A stretch of 64,000 bases of DNA, from positions 62,001 to 126,000 of the forward strand of contig JAUNOP010000001.1 in NCBI GenBank assembly GCA_030537135.1, read 5' to 3'. This DNA comes from Eubacteriales bacterium (GTDB taxonomy: Bacteria; Bacillota; Clostridia; Lachnospirales; Lachnospiraceae). The notes under the pieces were generated by a model. It saw only the letters and a list, made by a program, of their open reading frames with translations, was not told the origin of the DNA and ran no database searches. Numbering within the stretch: the first letter of the stretch is position 1; each line of letters starts with the position of its first letter. Shown piece by piece: positions 25,645-34,026 of the stretch. Both the position numbers and the translations under genes were made by a program.

Positions 25645-26997
25645 TTATTTCAGGATATCCCGAATATCGTTCAATCCTTTCTCAGTAGTAACCACAACTA
25701 CTGTATCTCCGATTTCGATTGTATCGTGTCCTCTGGGAATCCAAATTTTCCCTCGCCTGTTAATACAGCACAGAAGAAGATTCTTCTTGAGCGGAAGCTC
25801 TGACAGAGGAATTCCCACCACAGGAGAGTCGTGAATGGCAAATTCCAGAGCCTCTGCCCTGTTATCAAGGATATGATACAGAGTCTCTACATTGCTTCCA
25901 ATGGAATTCTTCATGGCTCTCACATATTGAAGAATCGAGTCAGAGGTTATGTATTTGGGATAAATGACGCTTCCAATGTCCAGAGAGTCGATAATCTCGT
26001 CATAGGACAGGCGGTTTACCTTGGCAATCACCTTGGCATTGGTATGTGTTTTTACAAAAAGTCCCAGGAAAATATTTTCCTCGTCCAGGTCTGTAAGGGT
26101 GACAAAGGACTCTGCATGAGCCAATGCCTCCTCAGTCAGAAGGCGCCTGTCAGTGCCGTCTCCCTGGATGATGGTCGCCTTGGGAAGAAGTTCGCTGAGC
26201 TGTTCGCAGCGCTCCTTATTTTCCTCGATGATTTTGACTGAGATGTTCATGGCGAGGAGCTGAGACGCCAGATAATAAGCGGTTTTGCCCCCACCCACGA
26301 TCATGGTGTTTTTTACCTGATTGGTCTTGAGACCGATTTTTCGGAAAAACTGGCTGGCCATTTTGGGAGAAGCAATAATGGACAGAAGGTCATTGTCTCT
26401 CAGAATAAAGGAGCCTCCTGGTATGAAGACAGAGTCGTTTCTCTCAACAACGCACACCAGAATATCACAGTGAAGCTTGTCTGTCATCTGGATAATAGAA
26501 AGACCGTCCAGACCGAATTCCGGCTTTACGCGGAATTTCAGGAGTTCTATTCTTCCTTTTGCAAAGGTATCAATGGTAATCGCAGAGGGAAAGCGAAGCA
26601 GACGGGAAATTTCCTGCGCTGCCGCATATTCTGGATTAATAATCATTGAAATACCAAGCCTTTCCTTGATAAAGGGTATTTCCTTGCTGTAAACAGGGTT
26701 TCTGACACGAGCAATGGTGTGGCATCTGCCTGTCTTTTGCGCAATCAGACAGCACAGAAGATTGACCTCGTCAGAGGCAGTGACAGCAATTAAAATATCT
26801 GCAGAGTCAATGCCTGCCTCCTCCAGAGTATTGATACTGGAACCGTTCCCTACGATTCCCATGACATCCATCTCACCGATAGCAGAGTTGATTTTCTCCT
26901 CATCTGTGTCAATCAGGGTTAAATCCGTATTCTCTTCACTCAGTCTTTCGGCTAGAGTGCGGCCTACCTTTCCGCAGCCGACAATAATAATGTGCAT
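25645..26997 (-). CDS. trkA: Trk system potassium transporter TrkA
   Basis: 450 residues, two tandem RCK (RCK_N-RCK_C) units that bind NAD(H) or ATP and gate the TrkH channel. The N-terminal unit starts MHIIIVGCGKVGRTLAERL (glycine-rich Rossmann loop), and the second starts NTMIVGGGKTAYYLASQL. I chose the ATG at 26997 because GGAGG lies just upstream and the Rossmann strand begins immediately; a longer frame to 27135 adds 46 residues unlike the family. It is the first gene of the trkA-trkH unit. Confidence 0.92.
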   Translation of the reverse strand: MHIIIVGCGKVGRTLAERLSEENTDLTLIDTDEEKINSAIGEMDVMGIVGNGSSINTLEEAGIDSADILIAVTASDEVNLLCCLIAQKTGRCHTIARVRNPVYSKEIPFIKERLGISMIINPEYAAAQEISRLLRFPSAITIDTFAKGRIELLKFRVKPEFGLDGLSIIQMTDKLHCDILVCVVERNDSVFIPGGSFILRDNDLLSIIASPKMASQFFRKIGLKTNQVKNTMIVGGGKTAYYLASQLLAMNISVKIIEENKERCEQLSELLPKATIIQGDGTDRRLLTEEALAHAESFVTLTDLDEENIFLGLFVKTHTNAKVIAKVNRLSYDEIIDSLDIGSVIYPKYITSDSILQYVRAMKNSIGSNVETLYHILDNRAEALEFAIHDSPVVGIPLSELPLKKNLLLCCINRRGKIWIPRGHDTIEIGDTVVVVTTEKGLNDIRDILK

Positions 26998-27176
26998 GTT
27001 ATCCTCCGAATAAATTATATTGTATGGTACCAGAGCCAAAAGACCAGAAATATATTCGATCTTTGCGCTGCCGTTGCTTTTTATTATACCATTATCCTCT
27101 GGAATAGGGAACATGTATTTTCCTCCAAAATACAATTTTTGTGAATCTGCTGCTGTTTACTGCGTTCATACTAACC

Positions 27177-27254
27177 GTTACTGTTCCCTGCGTTCACAGC
27201 AATACGCTTCGCGATGCACAGAAATACCGCGAAATAGTCCCCGTAAACAGTAAC
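27177..27254. repeat. Element with 9-bp terminal inverted repeats GTTACTGTT/AACAGTAAC
   Basis: 78 bp between two perfect 9-bp ends. Its interior includes CTGCGTTCACAGCAATACGC and CGCGATGCACAGAAATACCGCG. Related pieces occur at 45209-45250, 46334-46370 and 32972-32997. The size and ends resemble a miniature inverted-repeat element. Confidence 0.65.
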
Positions 27255-27293
27255 TACTAACCATCTCCTTTACAATAATTTTTTACAAGTGTC

Positions 27294-27322
27294 TTGTCAC
27301 ATGACAATACATGTGTTATAAT
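27294..27322 (+). promoter_or_regulatory. nadA promoter with overlapping palindromic operator
   Basis: TTGTCA (27294-27299), 17-bp spacer, TATAAT (27317-27322). The palindrome TTGTCA-CA-TGACAA (27294-27307) covers the -35 box. Because the operon ends with niaR, this is the natural place for NiaR to bind and repress when niacin is plentiful; that link is inferred. Confidence 0.75.
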
Positions 27323-27367
27323 GGGGACGCTTTTATGAAAACCCTGAAGAAAAGAGGAAATAAAGAC

Positions 27368-28276
27368 ATGGATATTGCAGAGGAAATCCAGGTGCTGAAA
27401 AAAGAAAAAAATGCAGTGATTCTGGCGCATTATTATGTAGAGCCAGAAGTGCAGGAGATTGCAGACTATATAGGAGATTCCTTTTATCTGAGTAAGATAG
27501 CAGTAGGGCTGAAGCAGCAGACCATTGTTTTCTGCGGTGTAAGATTTATGGGAGAGAGCGCAAAGGTACTCAACCCTGAGAAGACAGTTCTCCTGCCGGA
27601 TATGGAGGCAGATTGTCCCATGGCACATATGGCAGACGAGGAAGCGATTCAAAAGGTTCGAAAGGAATATCCCGATGCAGCAGTTGTCTGTTATATTAAC
27701 TCCACAGCAAGTCTTAAGGAGCTGTCCGATGTGTGCGTGACCTCCGCAAATGCTGTGAAAATTGTGAAGGCTCTTCCAAACAAGCAGATCTATTTTATTC
27801 CGGACAAAAATCTGGCCCATTATATAGCATCTCAGGTACCTGAGAAGGAATTTATTTTTAACAAAGGCTTTTGCCCCACTCACGAGAGAATAGAAGCAAA
27901 AAGAATATGTCAGGCAAAGCAGCAGCATCCAAAGGCTCTGGTTCTCTCTCATCCAGAATGCGAAGAAGAGGTCTTAAAGCTCTCTGACTATATAGGAAGT
28001 ACCTCCGGAATTATTCAGTATGCAGCAGAGAGTCCAAATGAGGAATTTATCATTTGCACAGAAAAGGGCGTGCGATATAAGCTTGAGAAAAATAATCCTG
28101 GAAAGAAATTTTATTTTCCAGAGCCTGTGCCAGTATGCCCGAATATGAAAAAGATAACTCTTGAAAAGGTGCTTCATGTGCTGAAAACAGGAGAGAATGA
28201 GGTTGAGGTGGAGGAGCGCCTGAGAATTGGTTCTAAAAAGCCTCTGGAGCGAATGCTCGATCTGGCTGCAAAATAA
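27368..28276 (+). CDS. nadA: Quinolinate synthase
   Basis: 302 residues. Condenses iminoaspartate with dihydroxyacetone phosphate to quinolinate, using a [4Fe-4S] cluster. Likely cluster ligands are Cys83 (ADCPMA), Cys198 (SHPEC) and Cys257 (VCPNMK). It opens AEEIQVLKKEKNAVILAHYY. I prefer the ATG at 27368 (AGAGGAAA upstream); an ATG at 27335 lies too close to the -10 box for a normal leader. First gene of nadA-nadB-nadC-niaR. Confidence 0.94.
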   Translation: MDIAEEIQVLKKEKNAVILAHYYVEPEVQEIADYIGDSFYLSKIAVGLKQQTIVFCGVRFMGESAKVLNPEKTVLLPDMEADCPMAHMADEEAIQKVRKEYPDAAVVCYINSTASLKELSDVCVTSANAVKIVKALPNKQIYFIPDKNLAHYIASQVPEKEFIFNKGFCPTHERIEAKRICQAKQQHPKALVLSHPECEEEVLKLSDYIGSTSGIIQYAAESPNEEFIICTEKGVRYKLEKNNPGKKFYFPEPVPVCPNMKKITLEKVLHVLKTGENEVEVEERLRIGSKKPLERMLDLAAK

Positions 28277-28409
28277 ACGGACAGAATTCGCCCAAAGAGC
28301 GAATCGCTGTCATACATAAATGAAAGCAAGATACAAACAGATACAAAGCAAGAACAAAAAGACTGTTTTATGTCTAAAGCGCAGGAACAGTCTGACGGAG
28401 GAAAAGGAA

Positions 28410-29573
28410 ATGGAAATGAAAGCAGATGTGGTAATTGTGGGATGCGGCGTGTCAGGCCTGTTTGCGGCTCTTAATCTTCCACGCGATAGGGATATTGTCA
28501 TGATTACAAAATCTGACGCAGAGAGCAGCGATTCCTTTCTGGCACAGGGCGGAATCTGTGTGCTTAGAGACGAAGCAGACTATGTTTCCTATTTTGAGGA
28601 TACCATGCGCGCCGGACACTATGAGAACCGAAAGGAGTCTGTAGACATTATGCTTCGCGGCTCAAGGGAGGTTATTGAAGATCTGGTTTCCTATGGCGTG
28701 GAGTTTGAGAAAAATGGGGATGACTTTGCCTATACAAGAGAGGGAGCGCACAGTAATCCGAGAATTCTTTATCACGAAGATATTACAGGAAAGGAAATCA
28801 CAAGCAAGCTTCTTGCCAGAGTCCGTGAGCTTTCCAATGTACGTCTGATGGAATACACAGAGATGACAGATATCGTAGAAAAAGACGGATGCTGCCGTGG
28901 AATCATTGCAAAAGATAAAAATGGTCAATTTCCCGTCTATGCTGAAAATGTGATCCTTGCCACAGGAGGAATCGGAGGGCTGTACACGAATTCCACGAAT
29001 TTTCCGCATCTGACAGGAGACGCCATTCGGATTGCAAAGGAGCATGGAATTCGTCTGGAGCATCTGGATTATGTGCAGATTCATCCCACTACCTTGTACT
29101 CTGAAAAGCCTGGCAGAAGATTTCTGATTTCTGAGTCTGTGCGTGGCGAGGGCGCAGTTCTCTATAATGCAAAGGGAGAACGGTTTGTGGATGAACTAAA
29201 GCCCAGAGATGTGGTTACTCATGCCATTGAAGAGCAGATGAAAAAGGAGGGAACAAAGCATGTATGGCTGTCTCTGGAAAGAATTGACAGAGAGACCATT
29301 TTAAAGCATTTTCCTAATATTTATCAGAGGTGTCTGGAAGAGGGCTATGATGCGACAAAGGAGTGGATTCCGGTAGTTCCTGCGCAGCATTATTTTATGG
29401 GAGGAATCTGGGTGGACAAGGACAGCCATACCTCTATGGACGGCTTGTATGCAGTAGGAGAGACAAGCTGCAATGGTGTACACGGAGCCAACCGCCTTGC
29501 GAGCAATTCCCTGCTTGAGAGCATTGTATTTGCCAAGCGGGCAGCCAAAAGGATTGCAGCAGGCGTGAAATAA
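28410..29573 (+). CDS. nadB: L-aspartate oxidase, short form
   Basis: 387 residues. FAD enzyme that oxidises L-aspartate to iminoaspartate for NadA; in an anaerobe fumarate is the likely electron acceptor. FAD loop VIVGCGVSG at 8-16, then SSDSFLAQGGI, GAHSNPRIL and GANRLASNSLLE. The start at 28410 follows GGAGGAAAAGG; an ATG six bases later is an alternative. The protein stops just after the FAD-capping region and lacks the C-terminal helical domain of the roughly 530-residue enzymes. The 108-bp repeat starts six bases after the stop codon. Confidence 0.92.
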   Translation: MEMKADVVIVGCGVSGLFAALNLPRDRDIVMITKSDAESSDSFLAQGGICVLRDEADYVSYFEDTMRAGHYENRKESVDIMLRGSREVIEDLVSYGVEFEKNGDDFAYTREGAHSNPRILYHEDITGKEITSKLLARVRELSNVRLMEYTEMTDIVEKDGCCRGIIAKDKNGQFPVYAENVILATGGIGGLYTNSTNFPHLTGDAIRIAKEHGIRLEHLDYVQIHPTTLYSEKPGRRFLISESVRGEGAVLYNAKGERFVDELKPRDVVTHAIEEQMKKEGTKHVWLSLERIDRETILKHFPNIYQRCLEEGYDATKEWIPVVPAQHYFMGGIWVDKDSHTSMDGLYAVGETSCNGVHGANRLASNSLLESIVFAKRAAKRIAAGVK

Positions 29574-29578
29574 TGTCC

Positions 29579-29686
29579 ATTCATTCCAGATTGCCTGCGG
29601 CAATGGAATTTTGGCTTGTATGTCTCGGGATTTTGGCATATACATGCCAAAACACCTCGCGGGACAGTAGTCGTGTGAACACTAAC
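29579..29686 (+). repeat. 108-bp multi-hairpin repeat, copy 1
   Basis: From ATTCATTCCAG to GAACACTAAC, between nadB and nadC. Inner hairpins: ATTGCC-tgc-GGCAAT, and GGGATTTTGGCAT paired with ATGCCAAAACACC. By eye it differs from the copy at 54637-54744 at about 8 of 108 positions, with no length change. CGGAACAGTAACTTT follows, the end motif of the GTTACTGTT family. Confidence 0.85.
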
Positions 29687-29748
29687 GGAACAGTAACTTT
29701 ATGGAAAAAGCACTGGCCATATCATAGAAAAAGGAGTAGAATGAGAAT

Positions 29749-30600
29749 ATGAATCAGATTACAATGACATTACAGGCAGATCATCTTATTTTAGAGGCGC
29801 TAAGGGAGGATATCTCCAGCGAAGATGTAACCACCAATGCTGTGATGAAGGAGGCAGTACCCGGTCAGGTAGAACTTATCTGCAAGCAGGATGGAATTAT
29901 AGCAGGGCTTCAGGTATTTTGCAGGGTATTTGAGCTTCTTGATGCAGATGTGCAGGCAGAGCTTTTCTGCAAGGACGGCGACGAGGTCAAGAAGGGTCAG
30001 CTTATGGGTGTTATAAAAGGAGACATCCGCGTCCTTCTCTCAGGAGAGAGAGTTGCTCTGAATTACCTCCAGAGAATGAGCGGAATTGCCACCTACACAC
30101 ATTCTGTTGCAAAGCTTTTGGAGGAAAGCAATACCAGACTTCTTGACACCAGAAAGACCACTCCGAATATGCGGATTTTTGAGAAGTACGCGGTTCGCGT
30201 GGGAGGGGGCTACAATCACCGCTATAATCTGTCAGACGGCGTCCTGCTCAAAGACAACCACATCGGAGCAGCAGGAAGCGTCACAAAAGCAGTACAGATG
30301 GCAAAGGATTATGCTCCCTTTGTGCGCAAGATAGAGGTAGAGGTAGAGAACCTGGACATGGTGAGAGAGGCAGTGGAAGCAGGGGCAGATATTATTATGC
30401 TTGACAATATGACTCCAGAGGAAATGAAGGAGGCTATTCGTATCATAGATGGAAGAGCGCAGACAGAGTGTTCTGGAAATGTCACTAAGGAAAATATCTC
30501 CAGACTGACTGCCCTTGGCGTGGACTTTATCTCCAGCGGAGCCCTGACTCACTCAGCGCCGATTCTTGATATCTCCATGAAAAATCTTCATGCAATCTGA
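29749..30600 (+). CDS. nadC: Nicotinate-nucleotide diphosphorylase (quinolinate phosphoribosyltransferase)
   Basis: 283 residues. Converts quinolinate and PRPP to nicotinate mononucleotide with release of carbon dioxide. Characteristic segments: LDTRKTTPNMR, GGGYNHRYNLSDGVLLKDNH, EVEVENLDMVREAVEAG and DIIMLDNMTPEEM. Third gene of the NAD operon. AAAGGAG lies about 13 bases before the ATG. Confidence 0.96.
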   Translation: MNQITMTLQADHLILEALREDISSEDVTTNAVMKEAVPGQVELICKQDGIIAGLQVFCRVFELLDADVQAELFCKDGDEVKKGQLMGVIKGDIRVLLSGERVALNYLQRMSGIATYTHSVAKLLEESNTRLLDTRKTTPNMRIFEKYAVRVGGGYNHRYNLSDGVLLKDNHIGAAGSVTKAVQMAKDYAPFVRKIEVEVENLDMVREAVEAGADIIMLDNMTPEEMKEAIRIIDGRAQTECSGNVTKENISRLTALGVDFISSGALTHSAPILDISMKNLHAI

Positions 30601-30632
30601 GAGAAAGCAAAACAGGAAAGAGAGGGAATATT

Positions 30633-31145
30633 GTGTTGACAGGTACGCAGCGCAGGCAGGAGATCGTGAATCAGATAAAAGGCTCAGAGGTTCCAGTTCC
30701 AGGAAAGGAACTGGCCAGGAGGTACGAGGTGAGCAGACAGGTGATTGTGCAGGATATTGCACTGATTCGAGCGTCGGGCCATGACATTCTCTCTACAAAC
30801 AGGGGCTATATCCTGAATGCACCACCCACAGTCAGCCGAACCTTTAAGGTAAGCCACACAGATGAGCAGGTGGAAGACGAGCTTACTTCTATTGTGGACT
30901 TGGGAGGCACAGTGGTAAATGTGATGATTAACCACAAGATTTATGGAAAAATCGAGGCAGGTCTTCAGATTAATTCCAGAAGAAAGGTGGAAGAATTCAT
31001 GACAGGTCTGCGCACAGGAAAATCGAGTCCTCTGAAAAATATCACCTCTAATTATCATTATCATATCATAGAGGCGGATTCTGAGCATACCCTGGATATG
31101 ATAGAGGAAATGCTCAGAAAAAAGGGATTTCTTGTGGAAAGTTAG
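30633..31145 (+). CDS. niaR: NAD biosynthesis repressor NiaR (HTH plus 3H domain)
   Basis: 170 residues, starting with GTG at 30633 behind GAAAGAGAGGG. N-terminal winged helix (QRRQEIVNQIKGS, then PGKELARRYEVSRQVIVQDI) and a C-terminal 3H domain with three histidine spots (SHTDEQ, NHKIYG, YHYHI) that bind metal and nicotinate in the family. It represses NAD synthesis genes when niacin is available. As last gene of the operon it should control its own expression through the palindrome at the nadA promoter. Confidence 0.93.
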   Translation: MLTGTQRRQEIVNQIKGSEVPVPGKELARRYEVSRQVIVQDIALIRASGHDILSTNRGYILNAPPTVSRTFKVSHTDEQVEDELTSIVDLGGTVVNVMINHKIYGKIEAGLQINSRRKVEEFMTGLRTGKSSPLKNITSNYHYHIIEADSEHTLDMIEEMLRKKGFLVES

Positions 31146-31153
31146 AGATTTGG

Positions 31154-31197
31154 CAGGAGAAGAGCTTTCAAAAAGAAGGCCCTTCTCCTGTTTTTTA
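31154..31197 (+). terminator. Terminator of the nad operon
   Basis: CAGGAGAAG and CTTCTCCTG pair, followed by six T. It sits between convergent niaR and luxS. Confidence 0.88.
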
Positions 31198-31209
31198 ATC
31201 AAATATCCC

Positions 31210-31686
31210 TTATTGAGGATACACCAGTCTGTCCTCTGTAATATGATACAGAACCTCCAGATATTTGCGCGCCAGGAAGTTTGCCATGGGAAGGTTCATA
31301 TCCAGGTAATTCCCACAGTCCCTCGGAGCTGCTCCCGGAACCTCGCCGCGGAAATCGCGGATGAATTCAAAGGTTTCAATGACAACAGGAAGAATGTCTC
31401 TGGAGGAGAGATCCCCCTTTACAAGCATATAATTTCCTGTGCGGCAGCCCATGGGTCCCCAGTAAATCAGGCGCTCTCCCCACTGCGGATGCGAGCGGAG
31501 AAAGGTTGCAGCCAGATGCTCAATGGTGTGAAGCTCTGCTGTATTCATGACAGGCTCCTCATTTGGGGAGGTCATGCGAATATCAAAGGTAGTAATCACC
31601 TCGTCTCCGACAGAATCCTTTCTGGACACATAGATTCCGGGCTGAAGACGAATATGGTCAATGGTAAAGCTTGGAATTTTTTTCAT
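31210..31686 (-). CDS. luxS: S-ribosylhomocysteine lyase
   Basis: 158 residues, normal length. Splits S-ribosylhomocysteine into homocysteine and the autoinducer-2 precursor DPD. Metal site HTIEH at 53-57 with Cys124 (RDCGNY) as third ligand; catalytic Cys81 in PMGCRTGNYM. The start context GAAAGGATTTTATTTATG is shared with two other minus-strand genes here. The leader holds a hairpin, GACTGCTT paired with AAGCAGTC (31714-31742), of unknown role. Confidence 0.97.
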   Translation of the reverse strand: MKKIPSFTIDHIRLQPGIYVSRKDSVGDEVITTFDIRMTSPNEEPVMNTAELHTIEHLAATFLRSHPQWGERLIYWGPMGCRTGNYMLVKGDLSSRDILPVVIETFEFIRDFRGEVPGAAPRDCGNYLDMNLPMANFLARKYLEVLYHITEDRLVYPQ

Positions 31687-31780
31687 AAATAAAATCCTTT
31701 CTGAAATGTCCCCGACTGCTTAGGCATAAATAGGAAGCAGTCCCGGTTATATTATGCTTTCATTGAAAGCCCTGCCCACA

Positions 31781-32785
31781 TCACCGGATACGTTCAGGAA
31801 AGCCTACCTTTTTCTGAACCTTGCGAAGGGTCTTGTTTGCATAGTAGTTCGCCTTCTCGGCATTTTCCTTGATAATGGAATCAATATAAGCCTTGTCCTT
31901 TGACAGGCGTGCAAACTCATCCTGAAGGGGTTTAAGCACACTGATAACAGCTTCCCCGACGGCTATTTTAAATTCTCCATAGCCCCTGCCTTCAAATTCA
32001 AGAACCGTTTCCTCAGGAGTTTTGCCTGTGCAGGCGCTGTAAATATTAATCAGGTTTTTAAGTCCGGGCTGCTCGTCTCTGTAGCAGATATGAGCTTCGC
32101 AGTCTGTGACAGCGCGCTTGCATTTGCGCATAATGGTGTCTGGGTCGTCCATGAGGTAAATGCTGCCGTTTACATTTTCATCAGACTTGGACATCTTCTT
32201 GGAAGGGTCCTGAAGGCTTGCAATTTTTGCGCCGACCTTGCCGATATAGGCCTCTGGAACAGTGAATACGTTTCCATAAATATTATTAAAGCGCTCGGCA
32301 AGATTCCGGGTAAGCTCCAGGTGCTGCATTTGGTCAATTCCTACAGGAACAACGTCTGCCTGATACAGCAGAATATCAGCGGCCATAAGGACAGGATAGG
32401 TAAAAAGTCCGGCATTAATATTGTCTGCATGCTTGGCTGCCTTGTCCTTGAACTGGGTCATGCGGTTCAGCTCGCCCATGTAGGTGTAGCAGTTTAAAAT
32501 CCATGCCAGCTCTGCGTGTGCAGATACATGGGATTGGTAGTAAATACAGTTTTTCTTTGGGTCAAGTCCTGCTGCGATATACAGAGTCAGAAGATTTCTT
32601 GCCCTTCTGCGAAGCTCGGCAGGATCCTGGCGCACGGTGATGGAGTGTTCGTCCACCACGCTGTAGAAGCATTCATACTCATCGCTTAATGTCAGCCAGT
32701 TTTTTAACGCCCCCAGGTAATTGCCAAGAGTCAGATTTCCTGTGGCCTGCATACCGCTGAACAATACTTTTTTTCCATCTATCAT
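31781..32785 (-). CDS. trpS: Tryptophanyl-tRNA synthetase
   Basis: 334 residues, normal for the bacterial class I enzyme. Charges tRNA-Trp. The HIGH-like motif reads TGNLTLGNYLGA and the second motif is KKMSKSDEN. It is a single-gene unit. Unlike the Trp importer in this window, its leader shows no T-box sequence. A GGAGG lies before the ATG. Confidence 0.97.
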   Translation of the reverse strand: MIDGKKVLFSGMQATGNLTLGNYLGALKNWLTLSDEYECFYSVVDEHSITVRQDPAELRRRARNLLTLYIAAGLDPKKNCIYYQSHVSAHAELAWILNCYTYMGELNRMTQFKDKAAKHADNINAGLFTYPVLMAADILLYQADVVPVGIDQMQHLELTRNLAERFNNIYGNVFTVPEAYIGKVGAKIASLQDPSKKMSKSDENVNGSIYLMDDPDTIMRKCKRAVTDCEAHICYRDEQPGLKNLINIYSACTGKTPEETVLEFEGRGYGEFKIAVGEAVISVLKPLQDEFARLSKDKAYIDSIIKENAEKANYYANKTLRKVQKKVGFPERIR

Positions 32786-32925
32786 AGTCCTATTCCTCCG
32801 TCCTTATCAGAGACACGCAAAAGGCGTGTCCGAAAAATTCTATGAAGCCTTCTGCACTCCTGCTCTGCGCAGAAAAGCTATAAAAAAGCGCAGTCTGTGA
32901 GCAGGGGCATCTGGTTTCAATGTTC

Positions 32926-32954
32926 AGTGTATCATTGCAGTAAAGCAAAGTCAA
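32926..32954 (-). promoter_or_regulatory. Sigma-A promoter for trpS
   Basis: On the minus strand TTGACT, 17-bp spacer, TACACT. The leader would be about 135 bases and include two hairpins. Confidence 0.65.
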
Positions 32955-32971
32955 ACAAATTTCCGGGATTT

Positions 32972-32997
32972 TGCGGTATTTCTGTGTTACTGTTCAC
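32972..32997. repeat. GTTACTGTT-family fragment
   Basis: TGCGGTATTTCTGTG fused to GTTACTGTTCAC. Both pieces occur in the 78-bp element at 27177-27254, but here they are joined directly, as if the interior were deleted. Confidence 0.5.
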
Positions 32998-33074
32998 GCG
33001 GTTGCTATTGTGCGAGGCGTTTTCGCGCCGTAAGCATACAACTGTGAAAGTTTGGACACAAATGGAAATTTTTC

Positions 33075-33103
33075 TTGTCTATCTTGTAGGGATGTCCTAT
33101 AAT
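33075..33103 (+). promoter_or_regulatory. Sigma-A promoter for the cyclophilin lipoprotein gene
   Basis: TTGTCT (33075-33080), 17-bp spacer, TATAAT (33098-33103). Confidence 0.75.
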
Positions 33104-33136
33104 TAAGATTCAGTAAGAAATGGGAGGAAGAAAGCC

Positions 33137-33973
33137 ATGAAACGAAAATTTTTGCCTGCCTTCTGTACGGTAGCTCTGTGCGCTGCAATGCTGGCAGGAT
33201 GTGCAGATACAAAAGAAAAGCAAGGTACACAGACAGCCAGTGAGACCGCGGACGCAGAGGAGGAATCTCCCTTTGCAGACGACACGGAGTCATTGACAGA
33301 CGAGGATATGGAGGCTGTACAGACTTCTGAGGAGAATGGAGACGCTTCTGAGGAGGAGCTGGAGGTCTCAGACGAGGAGGTGGATCCTGCACAGGAAGAA
33401 GCATCGGACAGTCAGAACCAGGCTTCACAGGATGAGGCTGGCGATTCTTCTGAGAAGGGAACAGAGGCAGAGGACGGTCTTTACCATGCGCAGATAACGA
33501 TTAAGGACTATGGAGTGATTTCAGTGGAGCTGGACGCCAATGCCGCCCCTCTGACAGTAGAAAACTTTGTAAAGCTTGCAAAGGAAGGGTTTTATGATGG
33601 CCTGACCTTTCATCGGATTATAGACGGCTTTATGATTCAGGGTGGAGATCCTCTTGGAGACGGAACCGGAGGCTCTGATGAGACGATTAAGGGAGAGTTT
33701 GCCTCTAATGGCGTGGAAAACAGTATTTCACACAAGAGAGGAACAATCTCCATGGCCAGAAGCACAGACCCGGACAGCGCAAGCTCTCAGTTCTTTATCA
33801 TGCATGAGGATGCAGACTATCTGGACGGAGAATATGCGGGCTTTGGACATGTGACAGAGGGCATGGAGGTTGTAGACGCTATCTGCGCGGACGCAGAGCC
33901 AGTGGATAACAACGGAAACATTGCAAAGGATAAGCAGCCGGTGATTGAGAGCATTATTGTGGAGGAAAACTGA
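33137..33973 (+). CDS. Cyclophilin-type peptidyl-prolyl isomerase, lipoprotein
   Basis: 278 residues. Lipoprotein signal MKRKFLPAFCTVALCAAMLAGC with the lipobox Cys at 22, so it should be anchored outside the membrane. Residues about 25-110 are a very acidic, Glu/Asp/Ser-rich linker. The cyclophilin domain (about 115-278) shows FHRIIDGFMIQGGDP, GTISMARS and SSQFFIMH. It probably helps fold secreted proteins by proline isomerisation. GGGAGG precedes the ATG. Single-gene unit. Confidence 0.93.
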   Translation: MKRKFLPAFCTVALCAAMLAGCADTKEKQGTQTASETADAEEESPFADDTESLTDEDMEAVQTSEENGDASEEELEVSDEEVDPAQEEASDSQNQASQDEAGDSSEKGTEAEDGLYHAQITIKDYGVISVELDANAAPLTVENFVKLAKEGFYDGLTFHRIIDGFMIQGGDPLGDGTGGSDETIKGEFASNGVENSISHKRGTISMARSTDPDSASSQFFIMHEDADYLDGEYAGFGHVTEGMEVVDAICADAEPVDNNGNIAKDKQPVIESIIVEEN

Positions 33974-34026
33974 CAGCTATTTTTGACACAGCAGTGACTT
34001 TGCAGAGGGGCTGTCATTAAGGCGCT

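Larger units (their letters stand above)
26998..27367. other. 370-bp divergent spacer between trkA and nadA, no gene
   Basis: Contains the trkA leader with two TATAAT sequences on the minus strand (no convincing -35 seen), a 78-bp element with GTTACTGTT/AACAGTAAC ends, and the nadA promoter with an overlapping palindrome. Confidence 0.7.
32786..33136. other. 351-bp divergent spacer between trpS and the cyclophilin gene, no gene
   Basis: Holds the trpS leader with two hairpins (GACACGC-aaaag-GCGTGTC at 32811-32829, and a larger one around GCTCTGCGCAG/CTGCGC at about 32862-32906), the trpS promoter, a GTTACTGTT-family fragment (32972-32997) and the cyclophilin promoter. Confidence 0.65.

Noticed and set aside
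29579-29686. CRISPR-type array or insertion sequence end
   Set aside because: The repeat occurs singly at each locus, with no spacers in series and no transposase gene anywhere in the window.
32786-32925. T-box in front of trpS
   Set aside because: The leader has hairpins but no TGGNACCGCG sequence and no terminator with a T-run.
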